DNA from: Myxococcales bacterium
GTDB taxonomy: Bacteria; Myxococcota_A; Polyangia; Polyangiales; Polyangiaceae
Assembly: GCA_016703425.1 (NCBI GenBank)
Contig: JADJCA010000012.1
Location: 431,995 to 495,994, forward strand
Direction: 5' to 3'
Length of the DNA: 64,000 bases
Under the pieces are notes generated by a model that saw only the letters and a program-made list of their open reading frames with translations, made no database searches and was not told where the DNA came from. The position numbers were made by a program, and so were the translations under genes. This document shows positions 16,191 to 27,189 of the stretch, piece by piece; position 1 is the stretch's first letter; the number at the start of each line of letters is the position of its first letter.

Positions 16191-18179
16191 ATGCGAAACA
16201 GCAGGCGGGCGTCGCTCGTCGTCGGGACCTTGTTGGCAGCGGCACTTGGCGCGTCCCACGCAGCGGGAGCCGACACCCTGACGGCCACACGCTTTGACGT
16301 CATCGAGAAGGCGCATGACGTCGAGCTTCGAGTGGCGGCGGGCGTGGCCACCATGGTCGTGCGGCGTCGTGTGCAAAATACAGGTAGCAAGAGCGATCAA
16401 GCCGTGTGGTCGCTGGCGCTACCCGGTGAGAGCGTGGCTGTGAGCCTTCGCACGGCCGGCAAGAAGGCGAACGGTGAGCTCGAGTGGTTCACCGGCGAGC
16501 TGATGGAGGCGGAGGCGGCGGCCCGCAGGTACCAGGAGCTGACGGGCATCGGCGGCTTCTACCCCAAAGACCCGGCGCTGCTCTCGTGGCGTCATCGAGG
16601 CCTCCTCGCGCTTCAGGTGTTCCCGGTACCGGCGAAGGACGACAAGGTCGTGGAGTACACGCTCGCCTTGCCGACGCACTATTCGGGTGGAGCGTACCGC
16701 GTCGAGTTGCCGGAAGCGCCGGCCGATGGCGACGCCGCCGCGACGACGCTTCCGCCGACGTACACCATCGCGCGGCAAGCTGGCGCCGGCGGTGAGCTAT
16801 TTGTCAACGGGGCACCGGCGCCCGACGGAGTTCGCTTCGTGCAGCCGCCCACGCTCGTGGTGGAGCTAAGGCCCAAAGCCGCGGCCCCGCTGAGCGGCGC
16901 TGTCGGCTCGGCCGTCGCCCGGCCCGGTCGCGTCGTGAGCCACGTGTCCCTCAACGTCGCGCCGCAGCTCTCGCGCGTGCCGTCGCGCGCGAGGGTCGCC
17001 GTCGTGCTCGATACGTCGCGGTCCATGGCGGGAACCGAGGGCCTCGTTTTCGCCGCGGCGCGCTCGTACGTCAGTCAATTCACCGACGCGACCATCGACG
17101 TCATCACCTTCAATCGGCGCGTGACGCACCTCACGAAGGCGGGCGTGAGCAGCGTCGAAGCGCTGTCTCTCCTGACGTCGGTCCCGCAGCTGGAGAACGG
17201 GAGCCAAGTCGACGCCGCCCTTCGCGCCGCCGATCAGCTCTTGGCGGGCCAGGTCGGCGAGCGTCGCATCTTGCTCCTGACCGATCTCCATACGCGCGCG
17301 TCGCTCACCCCCGCTCGCGTGGCCGCGCTCCAGAGCGGAGCGATCCTCCACGTCGCCACCGTCGAGGCCGGCGACCCCGCGCTGGAGCGCGACGATGAGG
17401 ACGCGTGGGCTTCCGTCGCCAAGCGAACCGGCGGCGTCTTGTGGCGCGCCCATCACCCGGAGCGCGTGACCAACGCGACGCGCACCGTCTTTGAGGAGTG
17501 GGCTCGACCGAAGCGCATCGACGCCGTCCGCGTCCGCGGCGCGAAGAGTGGTGACACGCCGTGGCCCACCACGCTCGCCGAGGGCGACGGCTTTGACGCG
17601 TGGAGCCTCGCCGGCTTCTCTGCAACCGCCGTCACCGTTCAAGGGCTCCTATGGTCGACGCCGTTTTCGTCACGCATCGAGGCGACACCGCAAGACAACC
17701 GACGCACCGCGCAGCTCGTCTTCGGTCAGCCGCTCATGGACGAGCTCTCGGAGCCCGAGATGATGGCGCTCGCGACGCAAGGCGGCGTGGTCTCGCCGGT
17801 CACGAGCTACTTGGCCATCGAGCCGGGGGTGCGCCCCTCTACGGAAGGCCTCGAGTGGGGCGGCGTCGGGGGGACGGGACAAGGCTTTGGCAGAGGCGGC
17901 GGCGTCGCCAACGCCCACGTTCGCCGCTCGGCGTTCGACAAGGCGGCGTTTTTTGCGAGCGCACTTGGGCCGGCCGCCAAGCGCTGCGGCGCCAAGGGGC
18001 CAGTCGTGCTGGTGCTCGAAACCACGCTCGCGGAGGTCGTTGACGTTGGGGCCGTGGAGCATCAGACGCGCGACAAGCTCATCGAAGACTGCGTTCGCGA
18101 AGCGAGCTGGAACCTCGCCTTGCCGCCGGGCTTCTCCGAGCCCTTCGAGACGTTCAGCCTGAACATCAAGCCTGGGTGA
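16191..18179 (+). CDS. VIT and von Willebrand factor A domain secreted protein
   Basis: 662 residues from the ATG at 16191. Residues 1-27 are a signal peptide (SLVVGTLLAAALGASHAAGA). A VIT domain occupies about 30-165: the signature VVRRRVQNTGSKSDQAVW and TGELMEAEAAARRYQEL followed by FPVPAKDDKVVEYTL. A vWA domain follows from about 270 (RARVAVVLDTSRSMAG, with a DxSxS metal site) to about 440 (ERRILLLTDLHTR). The C-terminal 80 residues (GPVVLVLETTLAEVVDVG, LIEDCVREASWNLALPPGF) resemble the AgmX/PglI-type C-terminal domain found in myxobacterial gliding and energy-transducer proteins. The inter-alpha-trypsin-inhibitor layout suggests a metal-dependent adhesion or scaffold role outside the inner membrane. 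Confidence 0.85.
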   Translation: MRNSRRASLVVGTLLAAALGASHAAGADTLTATRFDVIEKAHDVELRVAAGVATMVVRRRVQNTGSKSDQAVWSLALPGESVAVSLRTAGKKANGELEWFTGELMEAEAAARRYQELTGIGGFYPKDPALLSWRHRGLLALQVFPVPAKDDKVVEYTLALPTHYSGGAYRVELPEAPADGDAAATTLPPTYTIARQAGAGGELFVNGAPAPDGVRFVQPPTLVVELRPKAAAPLSGAVGSAVARPGRVVSHVSLNVAPQLSRVPSRARVAVVLDTSRSMAGTEGLVFAAARSYVSQFTDATIDVITFNRRVTHLTKAGVSSVEALSLLTSVPQLENGSQVDAALRAADQLLAGQVGERRILLLTDLHTRASLTPARVAALQSGAILHVATVEAGDPALERDDEDAWASVAKRTGGVLWRAHHPERVTNATRTVFEEWARPKRIDAVRVRGAKSGDTPWPTTLAEGDGFDAWSLAGFSATAVTVQGLLWSTPFSSRIEATPQDNRRTAQLVFGQPLMDELSEPEMMALATQGGVVSPVTSYLAIEPGVRPSTEGLEWGGVGGTGQGFGRGGGVANAHVRRSAFDKAAFFASALGPAAKRCGAKGPVVLVLETTLAEVVDVGAVEHQTRDKLIEDCVREASWNLALPPGFSEPFETFSLNIKPG

Positions 18180-18189
18180 GCGTCGCCGC

Positions 18190-18364
18190 CGCGCTTGCCA
18201 TTGAACGGGCGACGCCATCGACGCCCACGAGCACATTGGGCGTCGACACGTCGCGGTGCACGATGCTGAGATGCACTCCCCCGTCTTGAACGTCGCGCGG
18301 AAGAGCTCGGCGAGCGTGGCGCCATGCACGAGTCCATCACCATGAAGAGGTCGCGAGACGCCGC
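18190..18364 (-). pseudogene. Remnant of a Hanks-type Ser/Thr protein kinase
   Basis: Translated in successive minus-strand frames, this 175-base gap between two convergent genes gives LFMVMD, then VHGATLAELFRATFKTG, then HLSIVHRDVSTPNVLVGVDG. These are the hinge, the following helix and the catalytic loop of a protein kinase, with HRD and the metal-binding Asn intact in sequence but separated by at least two frame slips. Everything before the hinge and after the loop, including the DFG motif, is missing. It is therefore a deletion relic, probably of a kinase that once preceded or was replaced by the pirin gene. Too short and broken to encode a working protein. Confidence 0.75.
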
Positions 18365-19336
18365 CTAACCTTCCTGGACCAGCCGACCGCTCCGGTAGTC
18401 GTCGAACGCCTGCTGAAGCTCTTCGTCCGTGTTCATGACGAACGGGCCGCGGCGCGCGATGGGCTCGCCGATGGGCTTGCCCGCGAACAAGAGGAAACGT
18501 GCGGCGTCGTCGGTCGACGCGCGGAGCACGTCGCCGGGCCCGAGCACCGCAAGCTGCCCGCGAGGTACGGGCCTGCTGCTCCCGAAGCGCGCGGCCCCTT
18601 CGATGACGTAGACGAAGGCGTTGTAGGACGCCGGAATCGGCAGCTCGAGGCCGCCCTTCTTTAGCGCCAAGTCGACCATGAGCGGCGCCGTGGCGATGTC
18701 GACGACGGGGCCCTTCGCGCCGCCAATCTCGCCGGCCACGAGCCGCGCGCTCGCGTCGCCGACGGTCGTCATGGTGATGCGCTCCGGCGCCAGATCTTGG
18801 TAGCGCGGCTTTCGCATCTTCTCCCGCGCCGGCAGGTTCACCCAGAGCTGGTAGCCCCACATGGGGCCGCGGTCCTGCTTGGGCATCTCCGAGTGGATGA
18901 TGCCGCGCCCCGCGGTCATCCACTGGACGCTGCCGGGGGCCAACCGGCCATGGTTGCCGAGGCTGTCTCGGTGCTCCATGGCGCCGTCGATCATGTACGT
19001 CACGGTCTCGAAGCCCCGGTGCGGGTGGCTCGGAAACCCTTTGATGTAGTCCTCGGGCGTCTCGGAGCGAAACTCGTCGAGCATCAAAAACGGATCGAGC
19101 AACGGCACGGCGCGGCCGCCGAGGCAGCGCCGCAAGTGGACGCCGGCGCCTTCCACGGTCGGCTGCGACTCGGCAAGCTGCGCCACTTCCCGAACGCGGC
19201 GCGCCGTGTTGGCGGCCAGACCTTGAGCCTTCTCAGGCCCCGGGTCGCGCAGCGCCTCGCGGTCGCGGCACGCGGTGGCGCCGAGCGACGTGGGGAGCAG
19301 CGCGCTTGCGGAGAGGAGTTGCCGACGTGAGAGCAT
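18365..19336 (-). CDS. Pirin-family bicupin with Tat-like export signal
   Basis: 323 residues from the ATG at 19336; an alternative start 7 codons upstream only lengthens the signal. Residues 1-23 (SRRQLLSASALLPTSLGA) resemble a twin-arginine signal, unusual because pirins are normally cytoplasmic or nuclear. The N-terminal cupin has the metal-binding set HPHRGFETVTYMIDGAMEHRDS and GSVQWMTAGRGIIHSEMP; the C-terminal cupin ends GEPIARRGPFVMNTDEELQQAFDDYRSGR. The family includes quercetinases and redox-sensing regulators. A second, signal-less pirin lies at 29646-30521. Export of the metal cupin suggests oxidation of an external aromatic or a stress role; this is inference. Confidence 0.88.
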   Translation of the reverse strand: MLSRRQLLSASALLPTSLGATACRDREALRDPGPEKAQGLAANTARRVREVAQLAESQPTVEGAGVHLRRCLGGRAVPLLDPFLMLDEFRSETPEDYIKGFPSHPHRGFETVTYMIDGAMEHRDSLGNHGRLAPGSVQWMTAGRGIIHSEMPKQDRGPMWGYQLWVNLPAREKMRKPRYQDLAPERITMTTVGDASARLVAGEIGGAKGPVVDIATAPLMVDLALKKGGLELPIPASYNAFVYVIEGAARFGSSRPVPRGQLAVLGPGDVLRASTDDAARFLLFAGKPIGEPIARRGPFVMNTDEELQQAFDDYRSGRLVQEG

Positions 19337-19481
19337 GGGGACGGATTCTAGGGCCACCGGGCCGGTCCGTCAGGGTCGGCGCGGGGGGGGCCGAAGGCCG
19401 CGCCCTCGGACGCTCGAGAGGGTCGTAGCCCGGTCCAACCTGGGGTATGGTCCCGACCCTCGTTTTCGAGGGGAAAACACC

Positions 19482-22163
19482 ATGCAAATCCGGCCCAACG
19501 AGCCCGCGCGTCCGACTCACCAGCCCAAGCTTCCGCCGGCCATCATTCGCCGCGCCGCGAAGTGGCCACCGGATGACGCCGATTTGCCGGGCGATCCCGG
19601 CTTGCCCTCTGGCGGCGGCGGCGGCTTCGGCGGCGGGGACGATGGCAACTTCAAGAGGGGCGCCATCAAGCCGGCCTACGTTCTGGTCGGGCTTGCGATG
19701 GTCATGGGAGCCGTGGGGCTCGGCGTCTTCGCCATCAAGGGCGAGGGCGAGAAGATGAAGGTCGAGGACATCGCGCGTGAGCGAAAGCTCCTCTACGTGA
19801 TGCCCAAAGCCGAGCAGCTCCCGAAGTGGCGCACCTGGGCCACCAAGGGTGAGGTGCCGGCGCTCCAACAAGAGGCCTTCGCCGAGCTCTCCTGGGCCAA
19901 AGATCCCGAGGGCCTCGCGCTCATCATCAAGTCGCTCGCCTCGACCGACTCGCGCGTCGTCGGCTCTGCGGCGGCGGCCCTCTACGAGTACGGCTCGCCG
20001 GCCGCCGACGCGGCGCGCCCCGCGCTCCTCGAGGCGTTGAAGAAGGCCGACGCGAGCAACAAGCCGCAGCTGTGCTGGGCCCTCGCCATGCTCAAGGAGC
20101 CCACGGCGTTCGACGCGGTGCTGGAGGAGTACCGCCAGGGCCACCTCGCGAAGGTGCAGCGCCTCGACGGCAACCCGGTCTTCGATCCGGAGGTGCTCGC
20201 GGCCATGGTGCCCATCGAGAAGCTCGCCGGCTACGCCGGCGATCCGAGCGACAGCGTGCGTCAGCTCGTGGCCGTCATCCTCTCGCGGACTGGCGATACG
20301 CGCTGGACCGAAGCCCTCACGAAGCTCGTCAACGACAAGGTTGAGATCGCCCGTGAGGCCGCCGTGGGTCTCGGAAAGATCGCCAACGAGGCGTCGCTCA
20401 AGCCGCTCCTCGCGGCGCTCGACAAGGCCGACAAGGACAACCGCGCCAAGTTCCTCGAAGCGCTCCGCGACGGCATCGGCGCCCAAGGGCTCTTGCTCGC
20501 GCTGAAGAGCGTGAACAAGCAGACGTACGACCGCGAGAAGTTCCAGACCAAGCAGATCTTCGAGATGGTCAAGGACCTCGCCGATCCGCGCGGCGGCGAC
20601 TTGCTCCACGCCTACGTCAACTCCGGCGCGCGTCCCCACTGGAAGACCGAAGCTGCCATCCGCATGGCGGAGATCGGCGACGCGCGCGCCGCGACGACGC
20701 TCGGCTGGCGCCTCGCGCAAGACACGCTGAAGCTCTACAGCGAGGCTGAGGACCCCGAATACCGCCGTGACGACAACGAGCGCGTGGTCTCGGCCCGCAT
20801 GCTCGCGGACCTCGCCATCATTCACCCCGACAAGAAGCCGGAGCTGCGCGCGGCAGCGGAGGACCAGGCGATCTTCTGGGCCACCGACTATCCGCAGCCG
20901 CACGCCAACGCCCTGCGCTTCCTGGCGGCCGTCGAGTCGAAGAAGGCGCTGCCGCACATCCGCCGCTGGGCCGACCCCAAAGAGCCTTTGCCGAAGGAAG
21001 GGCAACAGCCGCCGTTCCCCGAGGAGTGGGCGACCGCACAAAGCGCGCTCCGCTACCTCGGTTGGTCGAAAGACCCGCAAGGTTGGGCGATCCTCGAGAA
21101 GCAGCTGATGCGAAAGCCCGCGAAGCTCGAGATCACCATGGAGTCGATGATGCAGGGCGGCCTCGCGATGCTTGGCATGGCGCTCCGGGCCATCGGCGTC
21201 GGCGCGAGCCACGGCTTCGCCCAGTGGGGGGATTCAAAGGCGTACCCCATGATGATCAAGTTCATCGAGGACGCCGGCAACAACGAGCAGGCGCGCATGG
21301 AAGCGTGCTTCTCGCTCTCGTGGGTCGCGACCGACGAGCAAATGAAGGAAGTCGTCGCCAAGGTGAAGGCGCTGAAAGGCACCGACGCGAAGGCCTCGTA
21401 CCAGCGCGCTTGTTACCTTGAGGCGCTCATCCACCGGCCCGTCCCGGGAGCCACCGGCGCCCTCGTCGATGTCCTCTCGGCGGAGCACCCCGTCGAAGTC
21501 CGTCACTACGCGGCCCGCGCCATGGGCTTCGGCGGCATGTCGATGGAGCTCCAGAAGTCGCTCCTCGGCAAGATGAAGGACGCGAGCACCCGCGCCGACG
21601 CCGCCTTGGCGCTGCTCATCGGCGGCACGCCCGACATGGCGCAGCAAGCGATTGCACAATACAACGAGGCACCTCCGGAGGCGATGGAGGAGCTGAAGGA
21701 CATCTACAACCGCTCCTTCGGTTACTGGAGCGACGTGAACTACACCGGCGGCGACCTCGCCCGCTGGATCATCAACGCCGAAGCGGTCACGCGCGTTCGC
21801 GTCCACGATCGCTTGCAAGACTGGGCGAAGCTCGTCCTCTCGCGCGCGCTCCAGGGCATTGAGTTCGACAACGGGCCGCGGTCGATCACGCGCGTGCAGT
21901 TCCGCATGCGACTCATGGCCGACGCCAAGGGTCAGGACGCGAAGAAGCGCGACGACGCCATCATGATCCTGAAGTTCATGAAGGAGAAGGGCGTGCTCAT
22001 GGCGCTCCGCTACGAGCCCGGCGCTGTCGGCGACTTGGCCCGCAAAGCCTTCTTCGAGGTCATGAACCCGAAGCTCACCGACGAGCGCATTCCCGAGGCC
22101 GCCAAGGCTCAGAGCGCCGGCGCACCGACCGGCGGCGCAAACCTGGTGCCCTCGCGGAAGTGA
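19482..22163 (+). CDS. Large membrane-anchored HEAT-like repeat protein
   Basis: 893 residues from the ATG at 19482, which follows a GAGGGG ribosome site; the frame upstream is open but without start logic. A Pro/Gly-rich cytoplasmic N-terminus (about 60 residues) precedes one TM segment at 65-85 (AYVLVGLAMVMGAVGLGVFA). The rest is all-helical with repeats typical of HEAT/PBS scaffolds, for example EGLALIIKSLASTDSRVVGS, AAAALYEYGSPAADAARPAL, EVRHYAARAMGFGG. The soluble domain is predicted outside the inner membrane. No catalytic motif is seen, so a scaffold or assembly role is likely. It is translationally coupled (GTGA overlap) to the MopE-motif lipoprotein downstream, suggesting a shared complex. 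Confidence 0.85.
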   Translation: MQIRPNEPARPTHQPKLPPAIIRRAAKWPPDDADLPGDPGLPSGGGGGFGGGDDGNFKRGAIKPAYVLVGLAMVMGAVGLGVFAIKGEGEKMKVEDIARERKLLYVMPKAEQLPKWRTWATKGEVPALQQEAFAELSWAKDPEGLALIIKSLASTDSRVVGSAAAALYEYGSPAADAARPALLEALKKADASNKPQLCWALAMLKEPTAFDAVLEEYRQGHLAKVQRLDGNPVFDPEVLAAMVPIEKLAGYAGDPSDSVRQLVAVILSRTGDTRWTEALTKLVNDKVEIAREAAVGLGKIANEASLKPLLAALDKADKDNRAKFLEALRDGIGAQGLLLALKSVNKQTYDREKFQTKQIFEMVKDLADPRGGDLLHAYVNSGARPHWKTEAAIRMAEIGDARAATTLGWRLAQDTLKLYSEAEDPEYRRDDNERVVSARMLADLAIIHPDKKPELRAAAEDQAIFWATDYPQPHANALRFLAAVESKKALPHIRRWADPKEPLPKEGQQPPFPEEWATAQSALRYLGWSKDPQGWAILEKQLMRKPAKLEITMESMMQGGLAMLGMALRAIGVGASHGFAQWGDSKAYPMMIKFIEDAGNNEQARMEACFSLSWVATDEQMKEVVAKVKALKGTDAKASYQRACYLEALIHRPVPGATGALVDVLSAEHPVEVRHYAARAMGFGGMSMELQKSLLGKMKDASTRADAALALLIGGTPDMAQQAIAQYNEAPPEAMEELKDIYNRSFGYWSDVNYTGGDLARWIINAEAVTRVRVHDRLQDWAKLVLSRALQGIEFDNGPRSITRVQFRMRLMADAKGQDAKKRDDAIMILKFMKEKGVLMALRYEPGAVGDLARKAFFEVMNPKLTDERIPEAAKAQSAGAPTGGANLVPSRK

Positions 22164-22813
22164 CCGGGAACCACTCGCCCGGCAAGGGCGGCGCATCGGT
22201 CGCGGCAACTGAGACCGCTCGCCGGTTGCGCCGCCGGTGCGCGCTGTCGCTTGTGTTCGTGGTCGTCGCGTGCGGCGCGCCGCCCAAAGGAGCCGACGCA
22301 CCGGCGCCCGCGTTGGCTCCGAAATTTGCGCCCGGTCCCTGGGCGGCGGGTCTCGCCGCCGCATGCACCCCGGCGGGGCCCGAGCTGTGCTTCAACGCCA
22401 CCGACGACAACTGCAACGGCGTCATCGACGAGGGGTGCGGCGTCTGCACGGGGCCGCTCCAGTTCGCCGCGGCGTGGTCCGAGGCCGCCGTCGACATCGA
22501 CCTGGTGGTCATCGATCCGACGGGCGCGCGCGTGGATTCGGCCAATCGTGGACCGGCGCCTTCCGGGCTCAAGCTTGATCGCGACTGCCCTCGCGACAGC
22601 TGCGGCGGCCAGAACATCGAAAACATTTGCTCGGAGAACCTCGACCCGCCGCGCGGCCGCTACGTCCTCGAGCTTCGGCTCTCGACGAAGGGCGGCGCCG
22701 TCGTTCCGAACACGAAGGTGCGGGTCGGCGTCCGCGTGGGCGACAAGAGCTACGGCGCCGACTTGGAGTTGTCGCCGCTCAAAGAGCAGGAGACGGTCTC
22801 GTTCCAGCTCTGA
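22160..22813 (+). CDS. Lipoprotein with MopE-like calcium/cysteine motif
   Basis: 217 residues; the GTG at 22160 overlaps the TGA of the HEAT-like gene. A short basic head leads into a lipoprotein signal ending VVVACG (Cys38). Residues about 77-93 carry CFNATDDNCNGVIDEGCG, the Asp/Asn/Cys pattern repeated in MopE and many myxobacterial surface proteins, which can bind calcium. The C-terminal 110 residues form a compact beta domain (VDIDLVVIDPTGARVDS, RYVLELRLSTKGGAVV, VRVGVRVGDKSYGADLEL) resembling pre-peptidase-type C-terminal folds. Six or more cysteines indicate an oxidising compartment. Coupling implies that it is made in stoichiometry with the HEAT protein. Confidence 0.8.
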   Translation: MTGNHSPGKGGASVAATETARRLRRRCALSLVFVVVACGAPPKGADAPAPALAPKFAPGPWAAGLAAACTPAGPELCFNATDDNCNGVIDEGCGVCTGPLQFAAAWSEAAVDIDLVVIDPTGARVDSANRGPAPSGLKLDRDCPRDSCGGQNIENICSENLDPPRGRYVLELRLSTKGGAVVPNTKVRVGVRVGDKSYGADLELSPLKEQETVSFQL

Positions 22814-22822
22814 CGGCTCCGG

Positions 22823-22849
22823 GTCCGGCGCGGGGCCGCGAAGCCGGAC
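22823..22849. terminator. Inverted repeat between convergent genes, possible bidirectional terminator
   Basis: GTCCGGC (22823-22829) and GCCGGAC (22843-22849) flank a 13-base GC-rich loop in the 40-base gap where the MopE-motif lipoprotein and the lipase gene meet tail to tail. No U tract is present, so support is positional. Confidence 0.35.
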
Positions 22850-22853
22850 GCGA

Positions 22854-24254
22854 TCAGGGCGCGTCGCAGCGCGACATTTCCGGCTTGGCCTTCATGGCCG
22901 CCGCGATGCGGGAGTAGTAGCCGCTGACCTCTCGGCGCGAGCCGCGAGGGCCGGCGAGCCCCGCGATCGAGTGATCGAGCATGTTCGAGTCGGCGTAGGG
23001 CGGGTCGGTGGTCGGCGTCGTGAGGCCCGACGGCGTGAGCCATGCGAGCTCACCGACGTGGTGGTAGTTCATGATGTCCAAGACGCCGGGCACGCGCGTG
23101 ACGAGGTCTTGGTCGTTGCGAAAGCGCGCGAGCGACACCCCGTGACGCCGGGCGCTCTCCTCGAGCTTCTTCTTGAAGACGTCGTTGCCGACCATCGGCG
23201 AGCCGAAGGTGTACATCCCCTTCACGTTGAGCTTCTCGCCTTGGTCCATTTGATCGAGGAGGCGAGCGGTCATGAGCGTGGCGAGGGCGCCGCCGAGGCT
23301 GTGGCCAGTGATCCAAATGCCGACGTTCGGATCTTGCGCCGTGAGGGCCTTGATGCGGCGCGTGAGCGCACGACCTGCGTCGACATCGTCGAGCGCTTGG
23401 AAGGAGCTGAGAAAGCCGCTGTGCGCGAAGCCCCAGCCCTGCGAGAAGCCCTTCGCGGTGAGGTCGGTCTTGAAGAACTCGAGGTCCTTGATGAGGTCGA
23501 TGACCTGCCGGAAGCGGATGTTGTCCTTCTGCGGCGGCTCGGTGCCCCGAAACGCCACGACGATGATGGGCTTGGTGCCGTGGCGCGCGACGACCGCCTG
23601 CGCGCTCCCTCGGCCCATCCACTTCTCGAGGAACGAGTACGGCTTGCCGCTCAAGAACTGGATGTAGCTCGCCTCCTGCGTCTCGCGCATGAGAAAGTCG
23701 CGGAGCGCCGAGCCCGGGAGCTCTGCCCCGTCGGCGCCCTGCGCGGTGTAACGCTTCTCAAGGAAGTCCTGGGCGCAGGTGCCAAACTGCCCCACGCGCC
23801 GCGCGTCGCGAAAGTGCGTGAGGAGGTAGGCAGGACCGCTGTTCGCGAGCCTCGCGAGCTCCTCCTCGTGCGTGAGCTCGTAGTCGCGGAGCTTGCCCAA
23901 GTCCTTTCCGCACTGGACCCAGACGCGATCGCGCGCAGTGCCGAAGCCCAAGTCGAGAAGTTGGGGCGCGTAGTAGCCGAGGTGGGCGTACTCGTTGGCC
24001 GAGAGCATCGAGAGCCACGCGGCGTTCGTCAGGTTGATTGGGCTCGAGGGCTTCGTGCAGAAGTTGAACGTGGTGCCGCCGGTGGGGGACTCGCTCGTGA
24101 AGACCGGCAGACCGTCGGCGACGGCGGTGCGCGCCTCTTCGAGGGCGTCTTCCGAGGGCTCGTCGAATTCTGCCTCCTCGTCGGGGGCTGCCGAGCAACC
24201 GACTGAAGCCATCAGCGCGAGACCGGTAGCGAGCAACAAAGGGCGCGAGATCAT
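22854..24254 (-). CDS. Class 3 lipase lipoprotein
   Basis: 466 residues from the ATG at 24254. Residues 1-20 are a lipoprotein signal ending SVGC, then an acidic linker. The alpha/beta-hydrolase fold of the fungal-type class 3 lipases is clear: the oxyanion region IIVVAFRGTE (about 230-239), the nucleophile elbow GHSLGG with Ser319, Asp383 in RNDQDLVTRVPG and a histidine in LDHS near 428. The family hydrolyses triacylglycerols or phospholipids; here the enzyme would be tethered to the outer membrane, consistent with the predatory or scavenging lifestyle of myxobacteria. The N-terminal 200 residues (SANEYAHLGYYAPQLLDLG) are typical for this family in the group. Confidence 0.92.
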   Translation of the reverse strand: MISRPLLLATGLALMASVGCSAAPDEEAEFDEPSEDALEEARTAVADGLPVFTSESPTGGTTFNFCTKPSSPINLTNAAWLSMLSANEYAHLGYYAPQLLDLGFGTARDRVWVQCGKDLGKLRDYELTHEEELARLANSGPAYLLTHFRDARRVGQFGTCAQDFLEKRYTAQGADGAELPGSALRDFLMRETQEASYIQFLSGKPYSFLEKWMGRGSAQAVVARHGTKPIIVVAFRGTEPPQKDNIRFRQVIDLIKDLEFFKTDLTAKGFSQGWGFAHSGFLSSFQALDDVDAGRALTRRIKALTAQDPNVGIWITGHSLGGALATLMTARLLDQMDQGEKLNVKGMYTFGSPMVGNDVFKKKLEESARRHGVSLARFRNDQDLVTRVPGVLDIMNYHHVGELAWLTPSGLTTPTTDPPYADSNMLDHSIAGLAGPRGSRREVSGYYSRIAAAMKAKPEMSRCDAP

Positions 24255-24675
24255 CGGGGGCTCCGTGGCAAAGCAAGAAGAGGAAGGGGACGCTTAGGGC
24301 TCTGCACGCTGCGTACCGCAGCCGGATGCGGCCTCGACCCCTCGGCGCCAGCCTTGCGGCCTTGGCTGAGCCGTGGAGTTCCCGCAAATTCCTCGCGAAA
24401 CGGCGGCGTTCCTCACGCCCCATGGGGCTTGCGTCGCTTGCCTGCGCTTTAGGGGGCGCTCCTCATGGGTTCTCCGACCAGGGACGTGGGGGGGCGAATG
24501 GGGAAGTTGCCGGGGCTTTGTGGCTTGTGCGCTCCCGGGGTCCCCCTCGCCGCGACGGGTGGCGCAAACCCCATTTGACGCGGCGGGCTATTTCCCCCTA
24601 AATCCCGGCCACCCCTTCATCTTTCGCCCTTCCAATCGGGCGAGGAGCCCGAACGCGACCTATGAGGAACGAGTC
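24255..24675. other. Intergenic region, no gene
   Basis: About 420 bases between the divergent lipase and Fe-S oxidoreductase genes. It should hold both promoters. An ORF from 24373 enters the oxidoreductase frame but its first 100 residues lack family similarity; the ATG at 24676 with GAGGAA upstream is the better start. Stretches of GGGG and CCCC are frequent; no RNA gene or strong terminator was recognised. Confidence 0.5.
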
Positions 24676-26985
<2,310 letters not shown>

Positions 26986-27009
26986 GCGTAGTAAGCTGGT
27001 CCGTGCGTC

Positions 27010-27189
27010 ATGCGCTGCCCCATCTGCAAGGCCGCCATCACACCCGGGATGCAAGGTCCCATGCCGTTCTGTTCCCCGCGCTGCAAAGCCATCGACCTCG
27101 GCAAGTGGCTCACGGAAGCGTACGCGGTTCCGGTCGACGACTCGGACGACGAGATGCGGCACCAGCCGCCGGAATCGAAGGACGAATGA
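27010..27189 (+). CDS. yacG: DNA gyrase inhibitor / zinc-ribbon protein YacG
   Basis: 59 residues. The complete YacG signature is present: CPIC at 3-6 and FCSPRC at 20-25 give the four zinc ligands Cys3, Cys6, Cys21 and Cys25, followed by KAIDLGKWLTEAY. The acidic tail (PVDDSDDE) is usual. YacG binds the GyrB C-terminus and blocks DNA binding in E. coli. It lies 24 bases behind the Fe-S oxidoreductase and its stop overlaps the next start (ATGA), so the three are likely cotranscribed. In other bacteria yacG is linked to coaE and zapD, which are absent here. Confidence 0.93.
   Translation: MRCPICKAAITPGMQGPMPFCSPRCKAIDLGKWLTEAYAVPVDDSDDEMRHQPPESKDE

Noticed and set aside
19233..21212. 659-aa minus-strand ORF antisense to the HEAT-like gene
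   Set aside because: Arg/Glu/Leu/Val-biased composition with no domain, typical of the antisense frame of a high-GC gene; the plus strand has a ribosome site, TM and repeats.
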